Origin: CAZTPC01 sp964615565
GTDB lineage: Bacteria; Patescibacteriota; Saccharimonadia; Saccharimonadales; AWTP1-31
Assembly: GCA_964615565.1 (NCBI GenBank)
Contig: CAZTPC010000008.1
Span: 1-45,283 of the forward strand
Direction of reading: 5' to 3'
DNA length: 45,283 bases
The position numbers and the translations under genes were made by a program. The notes under the pieces were generated by a model. It saw only the letters and a program-made list of their open reading frames with translations, did no database searches and was not told the origin of the DNA. Of this stretch, positions 15,773 to 23,724 are shown in pieces. Position 1 is the stretch's first letter, and every line of letters starts with the position of its first letter.

Positions 15773-15824
15773 TTATCCACAGTTTGTAACGAAAAAAGTT
15801 ATCCACACAATATATGGTGGATAA
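15773..15824. promoter_or_regulatory. cluster of three DnaA boxes upstream of mraZ
   Basis: Exact TTATCCACA occurs at 15773-15781 and 15799-15807, and TTATCCACC (one mismatch) in reverse at 15824-15816. The last two sit in the arms of a terminator-like hairpin. The cluster lies 40-90 bp upstream of the MraZ boxes, so DnaA could influence dcw expression. Confidence 0.5.
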
Positions 15825-15829
15825 CTTTT
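15794..15829 (-). terminator. rho-independent terminator of the anchored hypothetical gene
   Basis: Perfect 13-bp arms (15794-15806 and 15817-15829) enclose a 10-nt loop. Read on the minus strand the second arm ends in a run of six T. It lies 30 bp after the stop of the gene at 15860-16561 and also contains two DnaA-box sequences. Confidence 0.7.
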
Positions 15830-15859
15830 CGTAGTAAGCACTAGCGGGGTTTTGTCGAC

Positions 15860-16561
15860 TTATTGTCTTTGTAGAGTTCCGGCAAGGAAACTTGCGTCAT
15901 CAATAGACATAAATTCGGCTTCACCTGCAGCCTGGCCTCCAGGCATAGCTAAGCTTCCATCGGCCGTAATATGTGCCTGTAGTTGGTCACCTGCCGTATC
16001 ACCCATAGTTGGGTTAGTATACGTTTCGACCAATGATGTGCCATCTTGGCTTTTGCCAGAAACCCAGATCACTCTGTCGGCTAAGTAAGCTGCTTGATCT
16101 TCGGGGGAAAGCGCCTTGAATTCGTCAGGATTTACAGGATTCTCAGGGTCGATCATGCCGTAAAAGCCATCCTGAACAAGAGGGTTACGCACGACTAATG
16201 TACGGTCTTTGGTGCTACCACTGCTATCAGCATGGTTATCTCTTTCACCAATAGGATTACGTCCGTCACCGTTAAAGACGGCTGGGGTATCACGCATATA
16301 GGCACGAGAACTTACCGTAATTACCGTAGGATCAGCCTGCGGCAAGGACTTGCCTCTTAGCCACTGACTTATAGTTGTCCGTTCTGGCTTAAATACCTCT
16401 TTATCAATATTTGAGTGCTCTTTCCAAGCAAATAGACCAACAAGGGCTACCGTAGCGAGTACACCACCAGCAATTCGTGCCTTTTGCATAGCGGTCAATT
16501 CCGGAGTCCTGCTAAATTCAGGTCCGACTGGTTTGCTTGTTCGTGGGTGTACTTTTGTCAT
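15860..16561 (-). CDS. membrane-anchored hypothetical protein
   Basis: I do not recognise this protein. A short basic N-terminus precedes one membrane segment (ARIAGGVLATVALVGLFAW). The rest is likely extracellular, with DPTVITVSSRAYMRD followed by acidic loops, and has no catalytic motif I know. A longer frame starts at 16672 inside the GH1 gene. The ATG at 16561 is preferred because an extended -10 promoter with a perfect -35 ends 6 nt before it, and this removes the overlap. The product is 233 aa. Confidence 0.7.
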   Translation of the reverse strand: MTKVHPRTSKPVGPEFSRTPELTAMQKARIAGGVLATVALVGLFAWKEHSNIDKEVFKPERTTISQWLRGKSLPQADPTVITVSSRAYMRDTPAVFNGDGRNPIGERDNHADSSGSTKDRTLVVRNPLVQDGFYGMIDPENPVNPDEFKALSPEDQAAYLADRVIWVSGKSQDGTSLVETYTNPTMGDTAGDQLQAHITADGSLAMPGGQAAGEAEFMSIDDASFLAGTLQRQ

Positions 16562-16567
16562 AACACT

Positions 16568-16596
16568 AATATAACAAACATTAGCGTTTTTGTCAA
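16568..16596 (-). promoter_or_regulatory. consensus promoter placing the start codon at the transcription start
   Basis: TTGACA (16596-16591), a 17-nt spacer ending in TGT, and TATATT (16573-16568). Six nt separate the -10 from the ATG at 16561, so transcription would start at or next to the start codon. This implies a leaderless mRNA. Confidence 0.75.
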
Positions 16597-16604
16597 TATG
16601 GTGA

Positions 16605-17885
16605 CTAGGCTTGATCAGTTGGGAGTCGGCCTGCTTGCAGACTCTTAATCTTTGCTGCGTACCACCTTGCACTCGGCTTAATAGTTCGCTTCATCCCGTT
16701 CTTACGATCTACATCTACCAAGCCAAACTTTGGCCACCAGCCATATTTCCATTCAAAGTTATCAAGTAAGCTCCAATGGAAGTATCCTCGAAGATCTACA
16801 CCTTCGCTTAGCGCTCGTTCCATAGCAACTAGTGTCTCTTCTAGCCACCACTGACGATATTGGTCTTTCCCGTCGGCTACACCGTTCTCCGTAATATATA
16901 TTGGCTTCTTGTAATGAACCCAGATTCGAACGAGTAAGGGGTGGATCCCTTCCGGCTCCATATACCAGCCCAGGTCGTTCTTGGGAGCATCAGGATTATT
17001 TGGGAACCCAGCCTTGTAGTAATCCGAGAAGTAATAATTAAAGCCGATAAAATCTACCTTTCGTCGAATCCTGTTCACAAACCACCAATTCCAGCCGTAA
17101 CGCATCAGCCAAGTAGCTGTCATATCGATAATATTGTTCGGCCGCTTGGACTGTATGTTTGCCATCGCTGGGGCAATACCAATCTGGATAGTTGGACTGT
17201 GTTTTCGTATGATCTTATATGCTTGTCTGTGGGCACGTACTAAGTTGTAGTAGACACATGCAAAGTGAAATACATTTCGCTCTTCGGGCACCCATTCTTT
17301 AAGTAAATATCCAAAACTAGCGTAGTTATTAGGCTCGTTTAAGGTAATGATGTATGCAAGCTCGTTGGCGTACTCTCCAGCAAGCTTATCTACAAACCGT
17401 CGCCAATACTTTAAGTTACTAGCTTTCTTAAATTCTCCCTTCGCGACAAACCACGTCGGCATAGTCCAATGCCAGATGTTTAAGAAAGGCTCGAGCCCTC
17501 GTGCCTGTAAGGCGCGAATGTATTGACGGTAATGCTCGATCTCTTCCTCGTCCCAAACACCTTCTTCTGGCTCTATACGAGACCACTCAATGCTAAAACG
17601 AAATGCATTGAGGTTTAACTTTTTTGCTATATCAAAATCCTCTGTATAGCGATTGTAGTGGTTCACTCCTTTTCCAGATACGTAGTTCTGTGGGGTTGTG
17701 GCCTGTTTCTCGACACTATCCCAGTCTGGAACAACATGCTGTAGTCGCCGTTTAGCAGTTTTCGCTAGTTCGTTAGCATGAGCCAACTCCCATTCGCTCC
17801 ATTGATTAACGGTCCCGCCTTCGACTTGATGGCTTGCTGTGCTGGCGCCCCAAAAGAAACCTTTAGGGAAAATGCTTTTGCTCAT
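16605..17885 (-). CDS. glycoside hydrolase family 1 (beta-glucosidase-like)
   Basis: GH1 enzymes release sugars from beta-glycosides by a retaining mechanism. The signature FPKGFFWGASTASHQVEGG opens the protein. The acid/base glutamate is E184 in ITLNEP and the nucleophile is E333 in YITENGVAD. WSLLDNFEWKYGWWPKFGLVDVD closes the barrel as in the family. At 426 aa it is near the usual length, and no signal peptide is seen, so it acts inside the cell. The specificity is unknown. It starts 45 bp from a divergent gene. Confidence 0.93.
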   Translation of the reverse strand: MSKSIFPKGFFWGASTASHQVEGGTVNQWSEWELAHANELAKTAKRRLQHVVPDWDSVEKQATTPQNYVSGKGVNHYNRYTEDFDIAKKLNLNAFRFSIEWSRIEPEEGVWDEEEIEHYRQYIRALQARGLEPFLNIWHWTMPTWFVAKGEFKKASNLKYWRRFVDKLAGEYANELAYIITLNEPNNYASFGYLLKEWVPEERNVFHFACVYYNLVRAHRQAYKIIRKHSPTIQIGIAPAMANIQSKRPNNIIDMTATWLMRYGWNWWFVNRIRRKVDFIGFNYYFSDYYKAGFPNNPDAPKNDLGWYMEPEGIHPLLVRIWVHYKKPIYITENGVADGKDQYRQWWLEETLVAMERALSEGVDLRGYFHWSLLDNFEWKYGWWPKFGLVDVDRKNGMKRTIKPSARWYAAKIKSLQAGRLPTDQA

Positions 17886-17917
17886 ACATACACTTTACCT
17901 GAAAGTAACGATTGGTG

Positions 17918-17923
17918 TATATT
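17918..17923 (+). promoter_or_regulatory. -10 element of the divergent hypothetical regulator
   Basis: TATATT ends 7 nt before the ATG at 17931. A weak TTTACC lies 18 nt upstream of it. This supports the downstream start and a leaderless transcript. Confidence 0.45.
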
Positions 17924-17930
17924 CTCACCC

Positions 17931-19019
17931 ATGCATTTCACTCGTAAGCAACTTAGGACACTCCTCGCTCCCTTTGAAACCGAAAGACCTCCAGAAGAGT
18001 TGCCTATTCTAGAACCATATGGTCAGGACCTTTCAAAAGTCACTTTACTGTCTGTGCTTACCTCTGAGTCTGGCATTGTGAATTTGGCAGCTATTCCCCG
18101 CAACGGCGGAGATCGTGAAGAACTTGAGCTGGTCAGAAGAAGAATAACTACATTAACGGGGACAAACGACGAACAGATTCAACCGTCCAACTTTAGAAAA
18201 GTGATGCGCAACGCTCCAGTAGATCTCGTTGCGTATGATGAAGAGACTGACACCGTAGGTCTGACTGAACGCGGTGAAGCGTCATTAGCGCTTGGAGGCC
18301 TCCTGCTTAGGGACATCTCAATTAAACGCAAACAGAAGATCCGTGATTGGGTTGGAGGTAGACACATACCTGGCAAGGAAAAGGTCAGTACACGTGCGAC
18401 ACCTCAACTAAACAGGGTTCATATCCTTGGGTCACTTATCCCTGAGGGGGCTCAACTCTCTATGCTGCAATTGGCAGAAGCTTCAGATGGGAACTTGGCG
18501 TACCGTAATGGACTCGGTCTGGCAAATCGTATGGCAATAGCGGGAGTACTAACAAAAGTACCAGTACCGCGAAGCTCGAAGGTTACCTGGCAAATCACAC
18601 CCAGCCGTCGTGATGCTGCAAAAGCTTTTCTTGAGACGATTGAGTCGTTTGATCCAACGGATCGATCTCAGGTCGACGCGGGGCTAGAAGTTATCGATCG
18701 TATCCTGACCAGTAGTAACGGAGACATAGCACGTGTTCTGTATGTACGTGGCCTATTATCGATTGGTTTCGAATCTCGACCAGAACCAGCAAGCTTAAAC
18801 GAACGCGTGGCCGCATTATTTAAAGAATTACCTCGTGGCACCGAGCTATCAGCGCCGCAGATTGGTAGGTATCTTGGTGAGAATCTTACTGCACAGCGGA
18901 TGCACCGACAATTAGGTAGGCCTGGCTCCAAGTTCCCTATTGAATGTGTTACCAAACCGTATTTTACAACTGTTAGGCACACTTTTAGACCACGTAAACT
19001 TGATTACTCCCAGTCGTAG
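17931..19019 (+). CDS. hypothetical protein with winged-helix-like segments
   Basis: I do not recognise this protein. Several stretches look like winged helix-turn-helix units, for example DTVGLTERGEASLALGGLL and GLGLANRMAIAGVLTKV followed by a WQITPSRRDAAKAF wing-like strand. This suggests a DNA-binding regulator, but that is inference. The open frame reaches back to 17778 into the GH1 gene. I chose the ATG at 17931 because a -10 lies just upstream and the overlap disappears. It is 362 aa, soluble, and the only rightward gene between 7.3 and 30 kb. Confidence 0.6.
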   Translation: MHFTRKQLRTLLAPFETERPPEELPILEPYGQDLSKVTLLSVLTSESGIVNLAAIPRNGGDREELELVRRRITTLTGTNDEQIQPSNFRKVMRNAPVDLVAYDEETDTVGLTERGEASLALGGLLLRDISIKRKQKIRDWVGGRHIPGKEKVSTRATPQLNRVHILGSLIPEGAQLSMLQLAEASDGNLAYRNGLGLANRMAIAGVLTKVPVPRSSKVTWQITPSRRDAAKAFLETIESFDPTDRSQVDAGLEVIDRILTSSNGDIARVLYVRGLLSIGFESRPEPASLNERVAALFKELPRGTELSAPQIGRYLGENLTAQRMHRQLGRPGSKFPIECVTKPYFTTVRHTFRPRKLDYSQS

Positions 19020-19022
19020 TTT

Positions 19023-19748
19023 TTAGCGATACTCAGGGTTTTCGAAGTCGAAGTGCGTGCCAGCATCCCATTGCTTTCGTTGGTTGCCGTATGCTGGGAT
19101 TCCACCTTGATCTTTGAGCATGCGGGCCATGTGTAGTAGATTCCAGGTCATAAAGGTTGTGTTGCGATTCGTAAAGTCGTTATCTAGCCCCGCCCTCTTG
19201 CCGTTATCAAGCTTGTCGCCATAGCTTGGCCCTGGGCCTGCTTCGCCTATCCAGCCAGCATCGGCTTGTGGCGGGATTGTGTATCCAATGTGCTGTAGGC
19301 TGTACAGAATGTTCTGTGCACAGTGTTTTATCCCGTCTTCGTTGCCAGTAATAAGGCAACCACCTGTTTTGCCATAGTAGAGCCACTGGCCTTTTTCGTT
19401 TAGTTCGCCCGAGCTGGCATATAGGCGCTCAATAACTTTCTTTACTTCACTACTATTATCTCCAAGCCAAATTGGTCCAGCTATGACTAAAATATCGGCT
19501 GCAATAATATCTTTAAAAAGCTCTGGCCACTCATCGGTATCCCAGCCCTTTTTTGTCATGTCTGGATACACCCCAGAAGCAATATCGTGATCTACAGAGC
19601 GAATAACCTTGGTCTGCACTCCCTGTTTCTTCATAATCTTCTCGCTGACCTCGATCAGGAGATCAGTATGGCTATCTGCTGGTGACTTAGTCAGAGTACC
19701 GTTAATATACACAGCCTTTAAATCACTATAGTCGGTACTATCGCTCAT
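19023..19748 (-). CDS. flavodoxin-like NAD(P)H-dependent FMN oxidoreductase
   Basis: The fold is that of FMN-binding flavodoxin and NADPH-dependent FMN reductases: KAVYINGTLTKSPADSHT binds the phosphate, ADILVIAGPIWLGDNSSEVKKVIERL is the typical second flavin loop, and YYGKTGGCLITGNEDG the third. Insertions and a C-terminal tail bring it to 241 aa. The electron partner is unknown. The ATG at 19748 is chosen because GGAGG lies 7 nt upstream, and a GTG two codons earlier is less likely. It converges with the gene ending at 19019. Confidence 0.8.
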   Translation of the reverse strand: MSDSTDYSDLKAVYINGTLTKSPADSHTDLLIEVSEKIMKKQGVQTKVIRSVDHDIASGVYPDMTKKGWDTDEWPELFKDIIAADILVIAGPIWLGDNSSEVKKVIERLYASSGELNEKGQWLYYGKTGGCLITGNEDGIKHCAQNILYSLQHIGYTIPPQADAGWIGEAGPGPSYGDKLDNGKRAGLDNDFTNRNTTFMTWNLLHMARMLKDQGGIPAYGNQRKQWDAGTHFDFENPEYR

Positions 19749-19805
19749 AAACACACCTCCAATTATGCAATCAGTATGCGCCGTAGCAGCTGTGACGTCT
19801 AGCGA

Positions 19806-20369
19806 CTACTTTACAGACTTAGTGGACTTTCGAACGGTTTTGTAAGACAAAGCACTGCGCTTTTTATCAAGTCGATCAATATATTTCTCGTAACGATTAT
19901 ATAGATTTGAGTAGTGCGAGTTTGGTGCAAGTAAGTTAAGTAACTTGTTCTCAAGATCAAGGTATTCGACCAAACTATAGAAATCGCCGTCTCCACTGAC
20001 GATGACTGCTTTATCGTAGTTCTTCATCTCCTTGACAGCCCACAATACTAACTCGGCATCAACATTACCTTTTACTGGCTTCTTATCTTCTGGCTTCTCG
20101 ATTTCTGCCTTAGATTCTGCTTTAACCGGACGAGTCATATCAAAAGTTGGTTTCAAGACAATCAAATAGCCTGCATCATGTAATTGTAGGTACATCTCCT
20201 CATGCTCTGGCATATGTCCAATAAACATAAAGGCCTCTGTGACGTTGTACTGTTTCTCGAGATACTTGCGGAACTTCCGCCAGTCCATTTTCCAGCCGAG
20301 CTTTTGAATACCAAGGTTCAGGTTTTGGTTATCGATAAACGCATAGTTACCCTGTTTCTTCAGCTTCAT
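19806..20369 (-). CDS. NYN-domain (LabA/DUF88-like) putative ribonuclease
   Basis: NYN domains are PIN-like metal-dependent nucleases. GNYAFIDNQNLNLGIQKLGW carries the first aspartate of the site, NVDAELVLWAVKEM the second, and AVIVSGDGDFYSLVEYL the third (SGDGDF is a strong LabA/NYN marker). A charged, lysine-rich linker of about 25 residues interrupts the domain, and the tail is basic. The ATG at 20369 was chosen because an extended -10 ends 7 nt before it. An upstream ATG (20378) overlaps that -10. The product is 187 aa. RNA processing or defence roles are both possible. Confidence 0.8.
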   Translation of the reverse strand: MKLKKQGNYAFIDNQNLNLGIQKLGWKMDWRKFRKYLEKQYNVTEAFMFIGHMPEHEEMYLQLHDAGYLIVLKPTFDMTRPVKAESKAEIEKPEDKKPVKGNVDAELVLWAVKEMKNYDKAVIVSGDGDFYSLVEYLDLENKLLNLLAPNSHYSNLYNRYEKYIDRLDKKRSALSYKTVRKSTKSVK

Positions 20370-20376
20370 TACTCTC

Positions 20377-20385
20377 ATGATACCA
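20377..20385 (-). promoter_or_regulatory. extended -10 promoter of the NYN gene
   Basis: TGG-TATCAT followed after 7 nt (GAGAGTA) by the ATG at 20369. The arrangement is almost identical to that before lysA (TGC-TATCAT, AAGAGTA, ATG). Confidence 0.55.
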
Positions 20386-20408
20386 CTGTAGTCGAAATTA
20401 CGTTTATG

Positions 20409-21410
20409 CTAGTCTTCGCTATCAGCTTTGATACGAAGAGGTTTCTTACTTTTTATCTCGTATCGGCGACCTGTAAGTGGCGATTCGATATAATCTTCAT
20501 TTAGCAAATTAATAAACTTACTTAAGTCTTTTTGACTCATAATTATCACCGCTCCGTCGCTGTCTGTCATAAGATCTAGGCCCATCTGCTCTGCGTGATC
20601 CATCAGATCATCCTGGGTAACTCCCTCGGTCTCGAGTTTTTGAAGCTTGTTAATAAGTGTCTTTTGCCCTTCGACTAAGTTTTCCCACGATAACCCCGTG
20701 TCAAAGTTAAATGTAAAGTTGGCCTGAATTTCTTGTATCTTCTTGAGTGCCGCGCCATATTTCTTGGCATTATATCCAAAGAGTTGTTCGAGACGAGTCT
20801 GGCTAAATGCGTAGATATCGTCGCCTAGAATTAGCAGTTGATTATCGCTAGGTATACGTAAACTACCATCTGCGTCAAATGGTACGAATTTGCCATCACG
20901 AAGCATCCAGCTGGTACTGCCCTTCATGACCATGCTAGCCGACAGTAGTTTCACAATATAAAATGGCTTCTCAATATCTGGGTGTTTGCAGCGAGCCAAA
21001 ATACCCTTCATTCGTTTTAGATCGTGTTCTTCTTCGTTAAATACTTCTATTTCGTTTTCCTGGGTTTTTACCCAGTTTAGAAGCTCTTGTGCTTTTTGGA
21101 CTTTAGATAATTCAACCCGCTGGAGTACGTGCTCTTCTGGCTCACCATCCTCAAAATCCCTAACTACCATCCCCTCGCCTGCGCCCTGGAGCACATGCTC
21201 TAAAAGACCATCAATCAGCAACGGCTGGTATGATCGAGTCAAATCTTTACTCACTTTTGTACGGTAGACAACATAATTTTTATTGAATAAAAATAGCTCA
21301 ACCTGTAGTTCTTCCTTGATAGGAACAAGATTGTTAGCCCACAGGAATACATCGCTCCTAGTAGAGTCTTTTTTATCATCAGCAATGGCTGCAGCAGCTT
21401 CTTCGTTCAT
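20409..21410 (-). CDS. DUF4868-like protein, related to Kiwa KwaB
   Basis: The pattern resembles DUF4868, the family of the KwaB protein of the Kiwa anti-phage system: a helical middle, then DNQLLILGDDIYAFSQTRLEQLFGYN, a helical linker, and a C-terminal SKFINLLNEDYIESPLTGRRYE block. This is recognition by pattern and needs a profile search. There is no signal peptide, and the product is 333 aa. No KwaA-like membrane protein is adjacent, so a complete Kiwa system is not present here. The neighbours are RNase HI upstream and the NYN nuclease downstream. AAGGG lies 5 nt before the ATG. Confidence 0.5.
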   Translation of the reverse strand: MNEEAAAAIADDKKDSTRSDVFLWANNLVPIKEELQVELFLFNKNYVVYRTKVSKDLTRSYQPLLIDGLLEHVLQGAGEGMVVRDFEDGEPEEHVLQRVELSKVQKAQELLNWVKTQENEIEVFNEEEHDLKRMKGILARCKHPDIEKPFYIVKLLSASMVMKGSTSWMLRDGKFVPFDADGSLRIPSDNQLLILGDDIYAFSQTRLEQLFGYNAKKYGAALKKIQEIQANFTFNFDTGLSWENLVEGQKTLINKLQKLETEGVTQDDLMDHAEQMGLDLMTDSDGAVIIMSQKDLSKFINLLNEDYIESPLTGRRYEIKSKKPLRIKADSED

Positions 21411-21488
21411 GGTTACCCTTGTTTTTTCTTTGCTTACTGAACTATTCTACCGCAGCTCTTACGAATTTGGCTGCTGTAAAATTGTTAC

Positions 21489-21905
21489 CTACAATGTCTC
21501 GCCTGCACGGGCACGATTTGCCCATTCGTCAGCCAGTTCGTTTCCCTTGTCGTTGTTATGCCCTCGCACCCAGACCAACTTGGCCTGTGAGTCTGTATAT
21601 AGACTGTACATCTCCTGAACTAAATCCAAATTCTTAATTGGCCCACTCTTTTTCTTCCAATTATTACTAGCCCAACCAGGTGCCCACTTTGTAAGTACGT
21701 TGATCCAGAATTCGCTATCACTAAATATCTGACACTCCTCACCAGCAGCATCCTTAAGCGCTGCAATGATCGCTTGACCCTCCATACGGATATTTGTTGA
21801 GTCTTGCTCTTTGCCGAGTATATGTGGCCTTAAGTCCCTGATTACAGAAAATCCACCCGGGCCCGGGTTTGGGCTACAACTTCCGTCGGTATAATACGTT
21901 ATCAA
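21489..21905 (-). CDS. rnhA: ribonuclease HI
   Basis: RNase HI cleaves the RNA strand of RNA-DNA hybrids. YYTDGSCSPNPGPGGFSV is the family opening, and the four acidic residues are D7, E42, D63 and D126, with H116 in VRGHNNDKGNELAD. At 138 aa it is a minimal, single-domain enzyme. The start is a TTG that overlaps the stop of the upstream CYTH gene as TTGA, so the two are probably translationally coupled. Confidence 0.93.
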   Translation of the reverse strand: MITYYTDGSCSPNPGPGGFSVIRDLRPHILGKEQDSTNIRMEGQAIIAALKDAAGEECQIFSDSEFWINVLTKWAPGWASNNWKKKSGPIKNLDLVQEMYSLYTDSQAKLVWVRGHNNDKGNELADEWANRARAGETL

Positions 21906-22447
21906 TTTGTTATTCCTCTCTTTCGTCTGTCCATTACGTCGTATCCAATTGTAACTTCATCTTTTTTGTCTAGGCCAAGTCGGTCGAACAATACCCACAG
22001 TTCAGCAACAACCTCGTCGTGATCTGCATCATTCTGCATGATCTTCTCTGCTTCAATAAAATAACCAAGCGACGGTACATAATCAAAACAGATTTCAATG
22101 TCACCGTACTTAGCAGTGCGTCGTTCTTTAGTTATATCCGAATATAATTCGTAGCCTAGCAAATTAACGATCTCTTCCATCTCCTCCCGGCTCTGTACCT
22201 CTGTCTCATGTTCAATACTATCGAGCTGGCCAGATACTGAACGTTTTAGGTTAAAGATATGCCTTGTATCGTTTTCAGTTCGTATCCTGAGCCAATTAGC
22301 ATCCAGCGGATCTTCGCCAGAGCCAGGCAAGCTATAGACAACGTCATGTTGCTTCTTGATGGGGCCAAGCTTAATACCCAGGCTTTTCATAGATCGCTCT
22401 AAAGCATCGTGGTCATTGATAGCCACCTTTATTTCAATCTCTCTCAT
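21902..22447 (-). CDS. CYTH-domain protein (class IV adenylate cyclase/thiamine-triphosphatase superfamily)
   Basis: CYTH proteins form a beta-tunnel that binds triphosphates and metal. The N-terminal ExExK signature is EIEIKV (residues 3-8). LRIR, FNLKR, the HETEV strand and IEICFDYVPSLGYFIEAEKI supply the further charged residues of the tunnel. At 181 aa it is a single CYTH domain. The family includes cyclases, thiamine triphosphatases and inorganic triphosphatases, and the sequence alone does not decide which. It follows lysA by 3 nt and overlaps rnhA. Confidence 0.87.
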   Translation of the reverse strand: MREIEIKVAINDHDALERSMKSLGIKLGPIKKQHDVVYSLPGSGEDPLDANWLRIRTENDTRHIFNLKRSVSGQLDSIEHETEVQSREEMEEIVNLLGYELYSDITKERRTAKYGDIEICFDYVPSLGYFIEAEKIMQNDADHDEVVAELWVLFDRLGLDKKDEVTIGYDVMDRRKRGITN

Positions 22448-22450
22448 ACA

Positions 22451-23689
22451 TTACTTTGGCCAGATAACGTTTCGGGTATAATCCTCGAACGTTTCGGCTT
22501 TTCGAATTACGGTTCCTTCTCCGTTAAACAACAGTACTTCTGCGCTGCGAAGCATGCCATTATAATTAAAGCCCATGGCGTGACCGTGTGCACCAGCATC
22601 GTGTACTACCAGTAGATCCCCAGGCTCTACCCAAGGCAGGTGCCGATCTATAGCAAACTTGTCATTGTTCTCGCAGAGTGATCCAGAGACATCGTATGTT
22701 CTGGTAACTGTTTCGTCTTCTTTACCGAGGATTGTTATATGGTGGTATGAGCCATACATACCTGGGCGCATGAGGTTATGCATTGATGCATCAACACCAA
22801 CAAACGTTTTGTATTTGCGCATAACATACCGAACTCTAGATAACAGATAGCCATGAGGCCCCGTAACGTAACGACCATTCTCGGTAAATACCTGCAGGTC
22901 TGTTCGCCCTGCTTTTTCGAACTCTTCACGTACAAGCTCACTCGCGGTTATTAGATCAAATTCGTCTTGGTTAGTTTTGTAGTTTAGCCCAAAGCCACCA
23001 CCCAAATTTACGAAGTCGAACGTTATGCCGACATGTTCCTCGATCTCCTTCACGGCCTCAAGTAAAAGTCTCGCCGTACTCGCAAAGTACCGAGGGTCTA
23101 GCTCATTAGATGCGACCATCGTATGCAAACCAAAGCGATTCACCTTGCGCTGCTTTAAGTAACTAAATGTTTCAATCAACGCTTCCATAGGCATGCCAAA
23201 CTTCGCTTCTTTTGGCTCACCAATTAAACTGTTCCCTGACTTCTTGCCGCCTGGATTGTAACGCGCCGCAACCCGCTCTATACGTTCTTCGCCGAGCGCC
23301 TCAAGAAACATTGGGACCTGGGAGAAATCGTCTAAGTTGACGGTAGCGCCCAGCTTGATAGCGAGCTCAAAATCTTCTTTTGGCGTGTTATTACTCGTAT
23401 AGAAAATATCTGCTCCACTAATGCCCATTTTCTCCATCATTCGAAGCTCGGATCGAGATGAGCAATCAAAACCCATTCCTTCGTCATGTAGCAGTTTTAG
23501 AATCGCTGGCGTTGGAGTGGCTTTTACAGCGAAGAAGTTTTTATACCCTTTCGCCCAAGAGAAGGCTTTGTGTATTTGATGGGTCGTGTTTTGAATTCCC
23601 TCTTGGTCATACACATAGAGAGGTGTTCCGAACTCCTCGGCAAGTCTTTCTGCAGTTCGCAGATCGAACGGAAGTTTTATATTTTTCAT
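22451..23689 (-). CDS. lysA: diaminopimelate decarboxylase-like PLP enzyme
   Basis: LysA decarboxylates meso-diaminopimelate to lysine. The alanine-racemase-fold barrel carries the PLP lysine K56 in FFAVKATPTPAIL. FGLHTMV and FVNLGGGFGLNY, which hold the PLP phosphate, follow, with GRYVTGPHGYLLSRV and SGSLCENNDKF near the second active-site half (cysteine of the partner subunit). At 412 aa it is normal. No other lysine-pathway gene is in the window. A related PLP decarboxylase acting on another amino acid cannot be excluded. Confidence 0.8.
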   Translation of the reverse strand: MKNIKLPFDLRTAERLAEEFGTPLYVYDQEGIQNTTHQIHKAFSWAKGYKNFFAVKATPTPAILKLLHDEGMGFDCSSRSELRMMEKMGISGADIFYTSNNTPKEDFELAIKLGATVNLDDFSQVPMFLEALGEERIERVAARYNPGGKKSGNSLIGEPKEAKFGMPMEALIETFSYLKQRKVNRFGLHTMVASNELDPRYFASTARLLLEAVKEIEEHVGITFDFVNLGGGFGLNYKTNQDEFDLITASELVREEFEKAGRTDLQVFTENGRYVTGPHGYLLSRVRYVMRKYKTFVGVDASMHNLMRPGMYGSYHHITILGKEDETVTRTYDVSGSLCENNDKFAIDRHLPWVEPGDLLVVHDAGAHGHAMGFNYNGMLRSAEVLLFNGEGTVIRKAETFEDYTRNVIWPK

Positions 23690-23696
23690 TACTCTT

Positions 23697-23705
23697 ATGA
23701 TAGCA
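23697..23705 (-). promoter_or_regulatory. extended -10 promoter of lysA
   Basis: TGC-TATCAT ends 7 nt before the ATG at 23689. No good -35 is visible, as expected for extended -10 promoters. It would drive lysA, the CYTH gene and rnhA. Confidence 0.55.
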
Positions 23706-23724
23706 GAGGTGGCGAATTACAGGA

